Shown here: positions 27,204-35,360 of the stretch, piece by piece
How positions within the stretch are numbered: the first letter of the stretch is position 1
Layout of the letters: each line of letters opens with the position of its first letter
Source: Aliamphritea ceti
Lineage (GTDB): Bacteria; Pseudomonadota; Gammaproteobacteria; Pseudomonadales; Balneatricaceae
Direction of reading: 5' to 3'
DNA length: 64,000 nt
Assembly (NCBI RefSeq): GCF_024347215.1
Contig: NZ_AP025282.1
Location: forward strand, 4,278,001 to 4,342,000
Notes under the pieces: generated by a model
Told to the model about the DNA's origin: nothing
Database searches by the model: none
Seen by the model: only the letters and a program-made list of their open reading frames with translations
Translations under genes and position numbers: made by a program

Positions 27204-28370
27204 ATGCAGCGTCATCTAAGCAAGGAACGCCCTGGCTGGCAAAGCAGAGCAGCTGAATTTGGTTTTACGTTTCACACTATGTATGGCGAACCATACTGGG
27301 ATGAATCCGTGTATTACCAATTCAACCTGCGTCAGATCGAAAATCATATTGAAGACCCTACAGAAGAACTCCACCAGATGTGTCTTGCAGCGGTGGACAA
27401 AGTAGTCGCCAGCGAAGAACTTATGACCAAGTTTCAGATTCCCAGCACCTACTGGGACTGGATCAGAAACTCATGGTTACGTAACGACCCAAGTTTGTAT
27501 TCCCGTATGGATCTGGCATACAACGGACAGGGTCCGGCAAAACTTTATGAAAATAACGCCGATACGCCAACCAGTTTATACGAAACCGGCTTTTGGCAAT
27601 GGCTCTGGCTGGAAGATAAAATAAACAGCGGTGACTTACCCAAACAGGCTGATCAGTATAACTCTCTTCAGGAAAATCTCATCGGACAATTCCGGGAAAT
27701 TCGTCAGTCCCGCCTGGATTCAACACTGCACTTTGCCTGCGCCAAAGATACCGATGAAGACCGCGGCACAGTGCAATATCTGCAAGACTGCGCCAGTGAA
27801 GCAGGCATTCGCAATACATTCACCTATATAGAAGATATTGGCCACGGTGTAGGCGACGTTTTTACCGATATCAACAGCGAACAGATTCGCTGGATGTTTA
27901 AACTCTACCCATGGGAATTTATGTTACGGGAAGAGTTTGGCGACTTATTGCAAAAGTCTGCAGTCTCCTGGCTGGAACCGCCCTGGAAAGCCCTAATATC
28001 CAACAAAGCGATTCTGCCACTGCTGTGGAAAATGTTTCCTGAGCATCCGAATTTGCTGGCATCATATTTCGAAGAAGATATGCCATCATCCGGGCTAACC
28101 CGTTATGTGCGGAAACCTATTTTTGCCAGAGAAGGCGCTAATGTCAGCATACATATAGATGGCAAACAGACCGAAGCATCGGAAGGCCCTTACGGCGAAG
28201 AAGGTTTTATTTATCAGGAATACGCCCCTCTGCCCCGCTTTGCAGATAATCACACTCTTATCGGCTCCTGGCTGGTTAATGACAAACCCGCCGGCATGTC
28301 TGTGCGGGAAGATGCCAGCCAGATTACTCAGGACTTATCCCGTTTTGTACCACACATCATTCTCGACTGA
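27204..28370 (+). CDS. Glutathionylspermidine synthase-like ATP-grasp ligase (YjfC/YgiC-like)
   Basis: 388 residues, matching the length of E. coli YjfC/YgiC and far shorter than bifunctional Gss because the amidase half is absent. Family signatures include the N-terminal YGEPYWDES, RMDLAYNGQGPAKLYENNADTP (the RxDxxY...E.NADTPT motif) and late ATP-grasp residues KPIFAREGANV and GFIYQEYAPLP. It should join an amine to a peptide carboxylate using ATP. The true substrate of the stand-alone family is not settled. The start at 27204 is set by CGGGGAGG, and it follows the DUF1190 stop by 1 bp. The gene closes the four-gene channel/DUF350/DUF1190 run and ends 21 bp from the convergent AraC-type gene. 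Confidence 0.92.
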   Translation: MQRHLSKERPGWQSRAAEFGFTFHTMYGEPYWDESVYYQFNLRQIENHIEDPTEELHQMCLAAVDKVVASEELMTKFQIPSTYWDWIRNSWLRNDPSLYSRMDLAYNGQGPAKLYENNADTPTSLYETGFWQWLWLEDKINSGDLPKQADQYNSLQENLIGQFREIRQSRLDSTLHFACAKDTDEDRGTVQYLQDCASEAGIRNTFTYIEDIGHGVGDVFTDINSEQIRWMFKLYPWEFMLREEFGDLLQKSAVSWLEPPWKALISNKAILPLLWKMFPEHPNLLASYFEEDMPSSGLTRYVRKPIFAREGANVSIHIDGKQTEASEGPYGEEGFIYQEYAPLPRFADNHTLIGSWLVNDKPAGMSVREDASQITQDLSRFVPHIILD

Positions 28371-28391
28371 ACTCCCACTTTAGATGCCCCT

Positions 28392-29480
28392 TCAAGCTTT
28401 AGTTACCTGTTGTGACTGACGCCATTGTCCTGGGTTTGCACCAGTTAATCGCAAAAACTCCCGGTTGAAATTAGATTTCGTCACATACCCAACGGCGAGC
28501 ATCACCTGGGTGATGCTTTGCTCAGTGCTTTTAAGTAACTCACAGGCAGCGCGTATTCGGTAGCCATTCACGTATTGAGATACATTTTTCTGCGTTTGCT
28601 TGTTGATCGCCCTGGAAATTTGTCGCGCAGGCACTCCACATTTGCGCGCCAGCATATTCAGATTTAGCTGTTCATCCTGATATAACAACTGAGTTTGCAT
28701 CTGAAACTCTACCTGAGTGAATATAGCCGCCAGATTTACATCATCTGTTACATCTTTAGCCTCTGAGCATGGCAGTTCAATACCTTCATCAGACTGCCCA
28801 ACATTATTCCCCGCTAAACTGGCCGCAAAACTCAGTAATAACAGAGCAGGTAAATTAGCCAGGGCAACAATCAACCCTGCACTGTTACCCTCGTAAAAAC
28901 GGAAATCTATCGATACTGCGCTATCAACTAAGACAAAAAACACCATCATCACAGCAGTCACCTGCAGAGCCCGATAGCTGGATATAGCCTCAGAAAAGCG
29001 CACCGCCTTCAAGGAATTGGGCCCCGCTAACATCAAACGAAACAGCAACACCGCATAAAAGCTGAAAATCCCGATTAACGTAATATCAATCCACGCCGGA
29101 TAAAAAGCGATTAAACACAGAATAAGAAATACCGGAATACTATGTTGCCAATCTGCGGCAATAAGCTGACTGTTTGCCTGCGATAAACGACGAAAACTCA
29201 GCCAGGCCAAAGGCCCCCACAAAGACGCCAATAAAGACTGCAAGGGCAAAACACTCAACATGTCATAACCCCAACGCAGACCAATTAACACCGACGAAAC
29301 GGCATACAAAACCAACAATGCAGTAAATCCATGATCCGCAGAGAGCCACTTTTTACCTCCCTGAGAGGTATATAGCTTTTGCAATAACAAAATGCAGATC
29401 ACAACAGTAATCACAAAAGGAACAGGGATAAATAACATATACGCCTCAATAGAACAGGGAGCTAACAAGCCCGTAAACAT
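28392..29480 (-). CDS. Membrane-bound AraC-family transcriptional regulator
   Basis: 362 residues. The first 225 or so hold about seven hydrophobic helices (e.g. FVITVVICILLLQKL, FFVLVDSAV, LLLLSFAASLA). A C-terminal AraC/XylS DNA-binding domain follows at about 265-355, with both helix-turn-helix units: LNMLARKCGVPARQISRAI and ITQVMLAVGYVTKSNFNREF, then TGANPGQWR. This 7TM-AraC architecture is known in proteobacteria. It senses something at or in the membrane, and the ligand is unknown. It is divergent from the secreted alpha/beta hydrolase gene with a 105-bp shared upstream region, so that gene is the obvious target (inference). Confidence 0.88.
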   Translation of the reverse strand: MFTGLLAPCSIEAYMLFIPVPFVITVVICILLLQKLYTSQGGKKWLSADHGFTALLVLYAVSSVLIGLRWGYDMLSVLPLQSLLASLWGPLAWLSFRRLSQANSQLIAADWQHSIPVFLILCLIAFYPAWIDITLIGIFSFYAVLLFRLMLAGPNSLKAVRFSEAISSYRALQVTAVMMVFFVLVDSAVSIDFRFYEGNSAGLIVALANLPALLLLSFAASLAGNNVGQSDEGIELPCSEAKDVTDDVNLAAIFTQVEFQMQTQLLYQDEQLNLNMLARKCGVPARQISRAINKQTQKNVSQYVNGYRIRAACELLKSTEQSITQVMLAVGYVTKSNFNREFLRLTGANPGQWRQSQQVTKA

Positions 29481-29585
29481 AGCCTGAAACAGGTTTCAGG
29501 ACGACCTGAATCATGAATCAGGACGTACAAAAGCATCAATACATGAATACTACAGGCTGATTCAATCAATCAGGTAGCAGCTATT

Positions 29586-30581
29586 ATGTTCAAAAAAATA
29601 ATGCTGATTAGCAGTATAATCATCATGTTTAATCCGCCACTGATGGCAAGTGGATTTCAGCAAACAATAATCTATGATCCGGCTGATACAGCATTCACAA
29701 TTGGAATCTGGTATCCATCATCCCAAACAGCTCCCACAAAAATTAACACGCCGTTTCGTCAAAAACTTGCTCTAAACGCGCCATTACAAACAGGCCATTA
29801 CCCGCTAATAGTTATGTCTCACGGCTATGGTGGCTGGCTGGGCAGTCATGCTGCCACCGCAAAAGCGGTAAGTGACGCAGGGTACATAGTGGTAGCTCCG
29901 ACCCACACCGGTAATAATTATCAGGATGAAAGCTACCCTCCGTCCCGATGGATGCAAGATCGCCCCCGGCATATCAGCCTGACGCTAGACTATATGACAA
30001 AGCAGTGGCCTGACCGACAGCAATTAGATACAAAAAAGATAGGTATTTTTGGTTTTTCAGCAGGAGGATATACCGCACTGGTCAGCAGCGGTGCTATACC
30101 GGATATTCGCGAAATTCAGCGCTACTGTGCGGACAGAAATATTCCACTAACGGAAACAGTCTGCCATTTGGGAATACGCTCAGATACAAACCTATCTCAC
30201 CACAACTTTAGCAATGCGCTGAGTGACTCAAGAATTACCGCTGCCGTTGTAGCGGCTCCCGCATTAGGATTTGGCTTCACGAAAGAAAGTCTGGAAAACA
30301 TCCATATTCCCATACAGATCTGGGCTGCACAGAATGATCAAAACGTGCCTTTCGTCAGCAATATTCAACCCTTAGAAAACATGCTGAGCAGCAACGCTGA
30401 GTTCATAACGATTGATCATGCTGGTCACTTTATTTTTATCCCACCCTGCAATCCCGAATTAAGCACCGCCAATCCAGCTGTCTGGAAGATGGTATGCACT
30501 GACGACCCCAAAATTAATCGCACATCTTTCCATAATGACTTCAACCGTCAACTAATCAGTTTTTTTGCTAAGCAACTGTAA
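29586..30581 (+). CDS. Exported alpha/beta hydrolase (dienelactone hydrolase/PAF-acetylhydrolase-like)
   Basis: 331 residues with a signal peptide (about 1-22, ending LMASG). The fold is alpha/beta hydrolase: HGYGG oxyanion region, nucleophile elbow GFSAGG (Ser near 155), an acidic residue near AAQNDQNVPF, and catalytic His in DHAGHFIF. The opening IIYDPADTAFTIGIWYP matches the PAF-acetylhydrolase/dienelactone hydrolase-type family of periplasmic esterases. The substrate is unknown. It is transcribed away from the membrane AraC regulator, which probably controls it. No terminator with a plus-strand T-run is seen after it; the hairpin at 30588 serves the opposite strand. Confidence 0.85.
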   Translation: MFKKIMLISSIIIMFNPPLMASGFQQTIIYDPADTAFTIGIWYPSSQTAPTKINTPFRQKLALNAPLQTGHYPLIVMSHGYGGWLGSHAATAKAVSDAGYIVVAPTHTGNNYQDESYPPSRWMQDRPRHISLTLDYMTKQWPDRQQLDTKKIGIFGFSAGGYTALVSSGAIPDIREIQRYCADRNIPLTETVCHLGIRSDTNLSHHNFSNALSDSRITAAVVAAPALGFGFTKESLENIHIPIQIWAAQNDQNVPFVSNIQPLENMLSSNAEFITIDHAGHFIFIPPCNPELSTANPAVWKMVCTDDPKINRTSFHNDFNRQLISFFAKQL

Positions 30582-30582
30582 T

Positions 30583-30607
30583 AAAAAGGCGACCGGTAAC
30601 GGTCGCC
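30583..30607 (-). terminator. Rho-independent terminator of the TonB receptor gene
   Basis: GGCGACCG (30588-30595) and CGGTCGCC (30600-30607) form a perfect 8-bp GC-rich stem with a GTAA loop. On the minus strand it is followed by TTTTT, as expected for a terminator 21 bp past the receptor stop. Confidence 0.88.
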
Positions 30608-30628
30608 CCAAAAACACCTGCCTGAGCA

Positions 30629-33271
30629 TTAAAACTCGTAACGGGCCGTCATGTAAAAGGTACGGGGATTACCCACATTAATCCGGTACGCGTCTCCGCT
30701 GCCATTAGCAAGAAAGTGCTTTTTGTCTGTCAGGTTTTTAATACCCGCCTGTAACCGCAAAGTCTGCTCATTACCTAATGGGATGTAATACCAGCTAGCG
30801 GTATCAAAAATCGTGTAAGAAGGTACCTTAAAGGTGTTGGCATCGTTACCGAAACGCTCACCAACGTGTTCCATTCCCAATCCAAAACCAAGTCCGGCCC
30901 AGTCTCCCCCCTGAACTTCGTAAGATCCCCAAATCCGTGCTTTGTGTTGCGGGATGCTGTAAGGACGATTTCCTTCATTAGCCGTAGACGTACCACTGAC
31001 GCGTACAATCTCACTGTCCATATAAGAATAAGAAGCCAGTACATTCAGGCCCGGAACAAACTGCATAGTACTGCTGATATCCAGGCCGCGAGTTTGCTCT
31101 TCACCATTAAGATACGCCACCAGATTTTCGTATCTGAGCACATTCTCACGCGTCAGATCATATGCAGCTGCAGTAAAACGCAGTTTGTCATCCATAAAAC
31201 TGGTTTTAACCCCCAGCTCGATCTGCGATGAGTCTTCCGGTGCAAGTGATTCAGACGACGCAGCAGATCCCGCTGTAACACCAATATAGTTAGGCGTAAA
31301 AGATTCACTATAAGATGCATACACCGCAACCTCGTCGGTAATATCGAACATCAGCCCCGCCTGAGTACTGATGTTGTCATTATTGGTTTGAGTACGGCTG
31401 ACTTCCGGCGTTGCCAACTTATCAAACCCTTGCTGGCCAGAGTTACGGGCCCGGTAATAAGTCGTGCTGGTTTCATCAATTTCAAACCGGTCATAACGGA
31501 TACCTGTCAGTAGGTTCAACCTGTCTGTTAGGTGTGCCAGGTTTTGCATCGAAAGACCAAATTCATCAATGGTTTCTTCGCTGTCGTTTAGCAGTGTCTG
31601 TGCCAATTTCTGATTAGCAGGCTGTACAGAACTGTTAATATCTATCACCGACAGGTCATACACATATGCACCAAAACCGCCGGGAATCAGCGCCGCCGGA
31701 GTATCCGTTAGTGCTGCACCATCGGCATCCTTTACCTTCCGGCGGGTAAAATTCCCTCCCAGATACAAAGTATTTTCGATTCCACCAATCTGATAATCCC
31801 CACTAAGGCTGTTAGACAGGAACAAATCACTTTCTTTAACATTCGGGTTAGTATCGGAAATACGTACTAACTGCCCGTTAGATTGAACAGAATTTCGATT
31901 CAGCCCCGCCAACGCAACATTCAGAAAACCACTACCCGCAGGTACGGAATTCAGACCGGCAACCGGTCGAGTCTGATAATCATCAAATTTCTTTTCGTAA
32001 TAGCCAAGCTTCAGACGGTTCGTCCAGCCATTATCCAGCTCGTGATCCCAGTCGAGCTGAATGCGGCTATCTTCACTTTCCCGCTTATCGTGCTCACTGC
32101 CCAAACGGCGCTCAATGGGAATATCCGCAATGCTGATATTGCCGCTGGCATCTGCCACCGCTACGGTACCCCGGTCAATTGGCAGCTCCTGTTTGGCGTA
32201 ATTCAGCCGCAAAGTATAGGTATTCTGATCATCAGGTGTGTAGCTGATAGATGGAGATATGCTGAAACTCTGTCGTTCGGAAGGGAAGGTCCCTTCTGTA
32301 GTTGTTACTTCCCGAAAAGTTTCGGTCTCTTCTCCAGACATTATCAAGCGATACTGCAGGTCTTCCGATAGCGACCCTGTGCTATCAAGTACCAGTTTTT
32401 GCTTTCCGTATTCATCTAGCTCCAGCTGAATAGAGTTTGCCTGTTCCACTTCCGGTTTCTTGGTAATGATATTCACCAGACCACCCGGACTTACCTGCCC
32501 GTGCAGTACCGAAGCAGGGCCTAAAATGACTTCTGTGCTTTCAACATTTGCTAAATCAATGTTGTAACGGTTACTAACCGGATTCCCATCAACAAACAAA
32601 TGGCTGCTGGTAAAGCCGCGGATATTTACCTGGGTCTCGGTTCCCCCGAACCCATGAGCCCGGGTGACACCTGCCGCATTCACCAGCAGTTCATTCAGAT
32701 CATTTGCATTCTGGTCCAGTACCAGTTGCTCCGGCAATACCTGAACTGTCCGTGGCAACTCATCAATATCCGCAGGAAATCCTGTTGCAGATGAGGCTTC
32801 ATCAAACTCATAACGGCTTAGTGCAGTACCATATATCACCGCCACATCAGCTTCGTTTGCTACATTTTTGCTATTCTGAACAGCAGCATCTACAGGCGTA
32901 ATGATCAGCTGCTTGCCATCATTAATCTGAAACCGAAACCCGGTATTTTTCAGTAAATGTTCCAGCGCCTGCCCAACAGTCATATCCGCATCAAGTGCTA
33001 CAGCCTCTTCCTGAAACTGCCCGGCAGGCATCAGCACAATCAAACCTGCCTGTTCGGCGACATTGATTAAGGAGCGCTGCAAACTCTGCACGGGTACAGC
33101 ATTCTGCAGTTGATGGATTAACACATCCTCTTGCTGTGCCGAAACCTGAGACGAAACGCCCAGAATTATTGCTGAGCACAGCAATGAACGCATAAAACTT
33201 TTCCGCAAAACAGCCTTTCGCAAAGAACCTGATGCAGATGAAACATTTACAGAAATCTGGCTGGGTGCCAT
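30629..33271 (-). CDS. TonB-dependent siderophore receptor with STN signalling domain
   Basis: An 880-residue outer-membrane transducer of the FpvA/FecA type. A long signal peptide ends near VSAQQ (about 46). A secretin/TonB N-terminal (STN) domain follows (about 48-120: LINVAEQAGLIVL...ALEHLLKNTGFRF). The plug (about 155-265) carries ELPRTVQVLPEQ, NIRGF and GQVSPGGLVNIITKKP, typical of siderophore receptors. The 22-strand barrel ends in the terminal Phe of NPRTFYMTARYEF. The STN domain signals through the adjacent FecR-like protein to the FecI-like sigma factor when a ferric siderophore binds. Gene order sigma, FecR, receptor is canonical. A palindrome lies in the 117-bp upstream gap. Confidence 0.93.
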   Translation of the reverse strand: MAPSQISVNVSSASGSLRKAVLRKSFMRSLLCSAIILGVSSQVSAQQEDVLIHQLQNAVPVQSLQRSLINVAEQAGLIVLMPAGQFQEEAVALDADMTVGQALEHLLKNTGFRFQINDGKQLIITPVDAAVQNSKNVANEADVAVIYGTALSRYEFDEASSATGFPADIDELPRTVQVLPEQLVLDQNANDLNELLVNAAGVTRAHGFGGTETQVNIRGFTSSHLFVDGNPVSNRYNIDLANVESTEVILGPASVLHGQVSPGGLVNIITKKPEVEQANSIQLELDEYGKQKLVLDSTGSLSEDLQYRLIMSGEETETFREVTTTEGTFPSERQSFSISPSISYTPDDQNTYTLRLNYAKQELPIDRGTVAVADASGNISIADIPIERRLGSEHDKRESEDSRIQLDWDHELDNGWTNRLKLGYYEKKFDDYQTRPVAGLNSVPAGSGFLNVALAGLNRNSVQSNGQLVRISDTNPNVKESDLFLSNSLSGDYQIGGIENTLYLGGNFTRRKVKDADGAALTDTPAALIPGGFGAYVYDLSVIDINSSVQPANQKLAQTLLNDSEETIDEFGLSMQNLAHLTDRLNLLTGIRYDRFEIDETSTTYYRARNSGQQGFDKLATPEVSRTQTNNDNISTQAGLMFDITDEVAVYASYSESFTPNYIGVTAGSAASSESLAPEDSSQIELGVKTSFMDDKLRFTAAAYDLTRENVLRYENLVAYLNGEEQTRGLDISSTMQFVPGLNVLASYSYMDSEIVRVSGTSTANEGNRPYSIPQHKARIWGSYEVQGGDWAGLGFGLGMEHVGERFGNDANTFKVPSYTIFDTASWYYIPLGNEQTLRLQAGIKNLTDKKHFLANGSGDAYRINVGNPRTFYMTARYEF

Positions 33272-33330
33272 GACCTGAAACTCCTGACAACAAAATAAAT
33301 ATCAAAAATACAAATACAAACAATTCGCAT

Positions 33331-33346
33331 TACTTAATATTAAGTA
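33331..33346. promoter_or_regulatory. Perfect 16-bp palindrome upstream of the TonB receptor gene
   Basis: TACTTAATATTAAGTA is a perfect palindrome 60-75 bp upstream of the receptor ATG, in the gap after fecR. It may be a regulator site or part of the ECF-dependent promoter. No consensus is recognised. Confidence 0.35.
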
Positions 33347-33388
33347 CGTTGCCGAGTTACAGTTACCCAACCCTATACAGAAAAAAAT

Positions 33389-34378
33389 TTAACGGTGTAA
33401 TAAAACCAATGACTCTGAGAACGCTACGTGCCTGATCCCCAGTATTTTCTGCAACATTTCCAGTGTTGTCGACAGATCATCAAGGGGTAATATCCCACTC
33501 ACTCTGGCATCCAGTAAACGGGGATCAACGGAACGGATTACCGCTGAATAATGGCGGTTAAGCAAGGTAACCAGTTCACTGACTGGCATATCCTCAACAC
33601 TGACAGTCCCCCGCCTCCAGGCAGGCCAGTACCTTGTACTTCCTGCCTGCACCTCTATTACTCCCTTACGATAGAGCAGCTCCTGACCTGCAGTTAGCCT
33701 TACCTGATTAGCGCCAGCCCCGGCATCCACAACACCTTCGGTCAGAGTCACTATTACCTGTGATGCACTCAGACTGACGTTAAACGCAGTGCCTACTGCA
33801 GTCGTCAGCGTATCCCCGGCCTGCACCTGAAAAGGCCGTAACGGATCATTAGCCACTTCAAAAAAAGCCTCGCCCCGATGTAACGTGATCGTTCTGCCGG
33901 TTGGAGTCATTCCCACGTCTACTGCTGAGCCACCACTCATATAAAGACGACTGCCATCTTCCAGCAAATACATGTCCTGCCGGCCACTGGCAGTCATATA
34001 ATCAGCATCATTAAGAGGCACTAATGCAGCGCCGGGTATAAATACCATCAACACCAACATTACAAAGCACAACAGAGCTCCTGCTCCATAATAAAATTTC
34101 CGTGGCCGCACCCTGTCTGCAAAACCGGCAACATTTACACTTTCGGGCAACACAGTCGCAGCAGCTTCATCTACCCGATCAATATTATCCCAGAGCAATA
34201 ACACCTCCAGGTAACGACTTTCATTTTCCGGATGACTATCTTTCCAGGCAGAAAAAGCTTGTTTAAGGCGAACATTATCCGGGTCAGTCTGCAATTTGAG
34301 AAACCAGCCCAGTGCTTCGTCCTGACTGGCTGTGTCGTCTTTATGACTGGCTTGCGCAGAAGCGTTTATCTGTGACAT
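33389..34378 (-). CDS. FecR-family anti-sigma/sigma-regulator protein
   Basis: 329 residues. The cytoplasmic N-terminus has the DUF4880 pattern (EALGWFLKLQTDPDN...AFSAWKDSHPENESRY) that binds the ECF sigma. One membrane helix (about 97-120, YGAGALLCFVMLVLMVF) crosses to a periplasmic FecR domain (GSRLYMSGGSAVDVGM, LHRGEAFFEVANDPLRPF, VGTAFNVSLS). An STN-like C-terminal module (DLSTTLEMLQKILGIRH) can touch the receptor STN. It starts 10 bp after the sigma gene stop, so translation is probably coupled. It relays siderophore binding to the sigma factor. Confidence 0.92.
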   Translation of the reverse strand: MSQINASAQASHKDDTASQDEALGWFLKLQTDPDNVRLKQAFSAWKDSHPENESRYLEVLLLWDNIDRVDEAAATVLPESVNVAGFADRVRPRKFYYGAGALLCFVMLVLMVFIPGAALVPLNDADYMTASGRQDMYLLEDGSRLYMSGGSAVDVGMTPTGRTITLHRGEAFFEVANDPLRPFQVQAGDTLTTAVGTAFNVSLSASQVIVTLTEGVVDAGAGANQVRLTAGQELLYRKGVIEVQAGSTRYWPAWRRGTVSVEDMPVSELVTLLNRHYSAVIRSVDPRLLDARVSGILPLDDLSTTLEMLQKILGIRHVAFSESLVLLHR

Positions 34379-34388
34379 TTGGCGTCCC

Positions 34389-34946
34389 TTAATTCAGATC
34401 TTTCAACAACGCGTGACGACATTTCTGCAGCGCGTTTTTTAAATGCTTTTCAACCATAGTTTGCGAAATCCCCAACTCCCTGGCGACCTCACGTAGTGGC
34501 ATTTCCCTGAACCGGGCCAACAATAGCGTTTCTTTACTGCGGGGCGGTAACTGCTCAATAGCTGCATGTAAGCAATCAATTTCCCGCTGCTGAGTAATCT
34601 TTTCCAGCATTCCCGGGTCATCAGACACCCATTCTTCCAGTATCTCATCAGATTCAGTTTCAGGCTGGCGCTGGCTGGCACGCAAATAATCCACAGTAAC
34701 ATTACTGGCTACTTTGTGAATGAATGGCTTTACCTGACGAATGGTATCCAACGCTGGCATACGAGATAAACGAATAAATGTTTCATGCAGTAATTCTTCA
34801 GCGATATGGCGATGCTTTACCTGCCTTTGAATCTGTAACAGTAATGACTGCCGGTATTGCCGATACCAACTGTCCAACGCGCCGCCTTGCTGGCTTACCT
34901 CTTCAGGAGGCTTATCCAGCACGACATTATATGATTGACTGCCCAT
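34389..34946 (-). CDS. FecI-like ECF sigma factor
   Basis: About 185 residues. The sigma-2 region (RHIAEELLHETFIRLSRMP...KPFIHKVASNVTVDYLRA) is followed by a linker and sigma-4 (IEQLPPRSKETLLLARFREMPLREVARELGISQTMVEKHLKNAL). This is the iron-uptake (FecI/FpvI) ECF subgroup by context. An in-frame GTG at 35000 would add 18 residues. The ATG at 34946 gives the usual distance to region 2 and is preferred, though its ribosome site is weak. It is the first gene of the sigma-fecR-receptor operon, with a Fur-like box 139-157 bp upstream of the ATG. Confidence 0.88.
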   Translation of the reverse strand: MGSQSYNVVLDKPPEEVSQQGGALDSWYRQYRQSLLLQIQRQVKHRHIAEELLHETFIRLSRMPALDTIRQVKPFIHKVASNVTVDYLRASQRQPETESDEILEEWVSDDPGMLEKITQQREIDCLHAAIEQLPPRSKETLLLARFREMPLREVARELGISQTMVEKHLKNALQKCRHALLKDLN

Positions 34947-35084
34947 TCGCTTATTACCAAACCCAATACAGAGTTGCGATACAACATCGCAGCGGCGCAC
35001 CCAAAAGTAATAGACTCGGTTACCGGGCGCTGTGATTTTTTAAATTCGGCGCACAGGATACAAGAGAGCAATTCACAAATCATC

Positions 35085-35103
35085 AAAAATGATAACCATT
35101 AGC
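35085..35103. promoter_or_regulatory. Fur-box-like operator
   Basis: The 19-mer at 35085-35103, core ATGATAACCATTAGC, matches the GATAATGATAATCATTATC Fur consensus at 15 of 19 positions by hand alignment. It lies upstream of the FecI-like sigma gene, where iron-Fur repression is expected for this module. Confidence 0.72.
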
Positions 35104-35198
35104 ATATGCAACAGATAATCAATTCTTTTAAAATCTTCAAAATTTAACACTTAACCGACATTCAATGTGCAGATCATGCCCAAACTGGGGTTTTATCA

Positions 35199-35228
35199 TT
35201 GAGTATTATTAAAATCGGCCGTTAATAT
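35199..35228 (+). promoter_or_regulatory. Possible sigma-70 promoter for the HD-GYP-like gene
   Basis: TTGAGT (35199-35204) and TAATAT (35223-35228) are separated by 18 bp, 130 bp upstream of the ATG. The match is reasonable, but the region is AT-rich and chance is possible. Confidence 0.3.
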
Positions 35229-35360
35229 GAACATAGAATGAATAGAATATACGTAAATAATAATAATTATCCGGCTCTCACCTCTGCGTTCTTTCAGTTG
35301 TAGTGCCCAGAAATAGTACCCAGGTGTACAGCTGATGGCCGGACCATAAGCAGAATCTGC

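Larger units (their letters stand above)
34947..35360. other. Intergenic region between ECF sigma and HD-GYP-like genes
   Basis: About 414 bp between divergent genes, AT-rich. It contains the Fur-like box (35085-35103) on the sigma side and a possible sigma-70 promoter (35199-35228) on the HD-GYP side, listed separately. No other ORF is convincing. Confidence 0.5.

Noticed and set aside
34947..35000. GTG start 18 codons upstream for the FecI-like sigma factor
   Set aside because: Possible, but the region before sigma-2 would be longer than usual. The internal ATG is preferred with moderate certainty.
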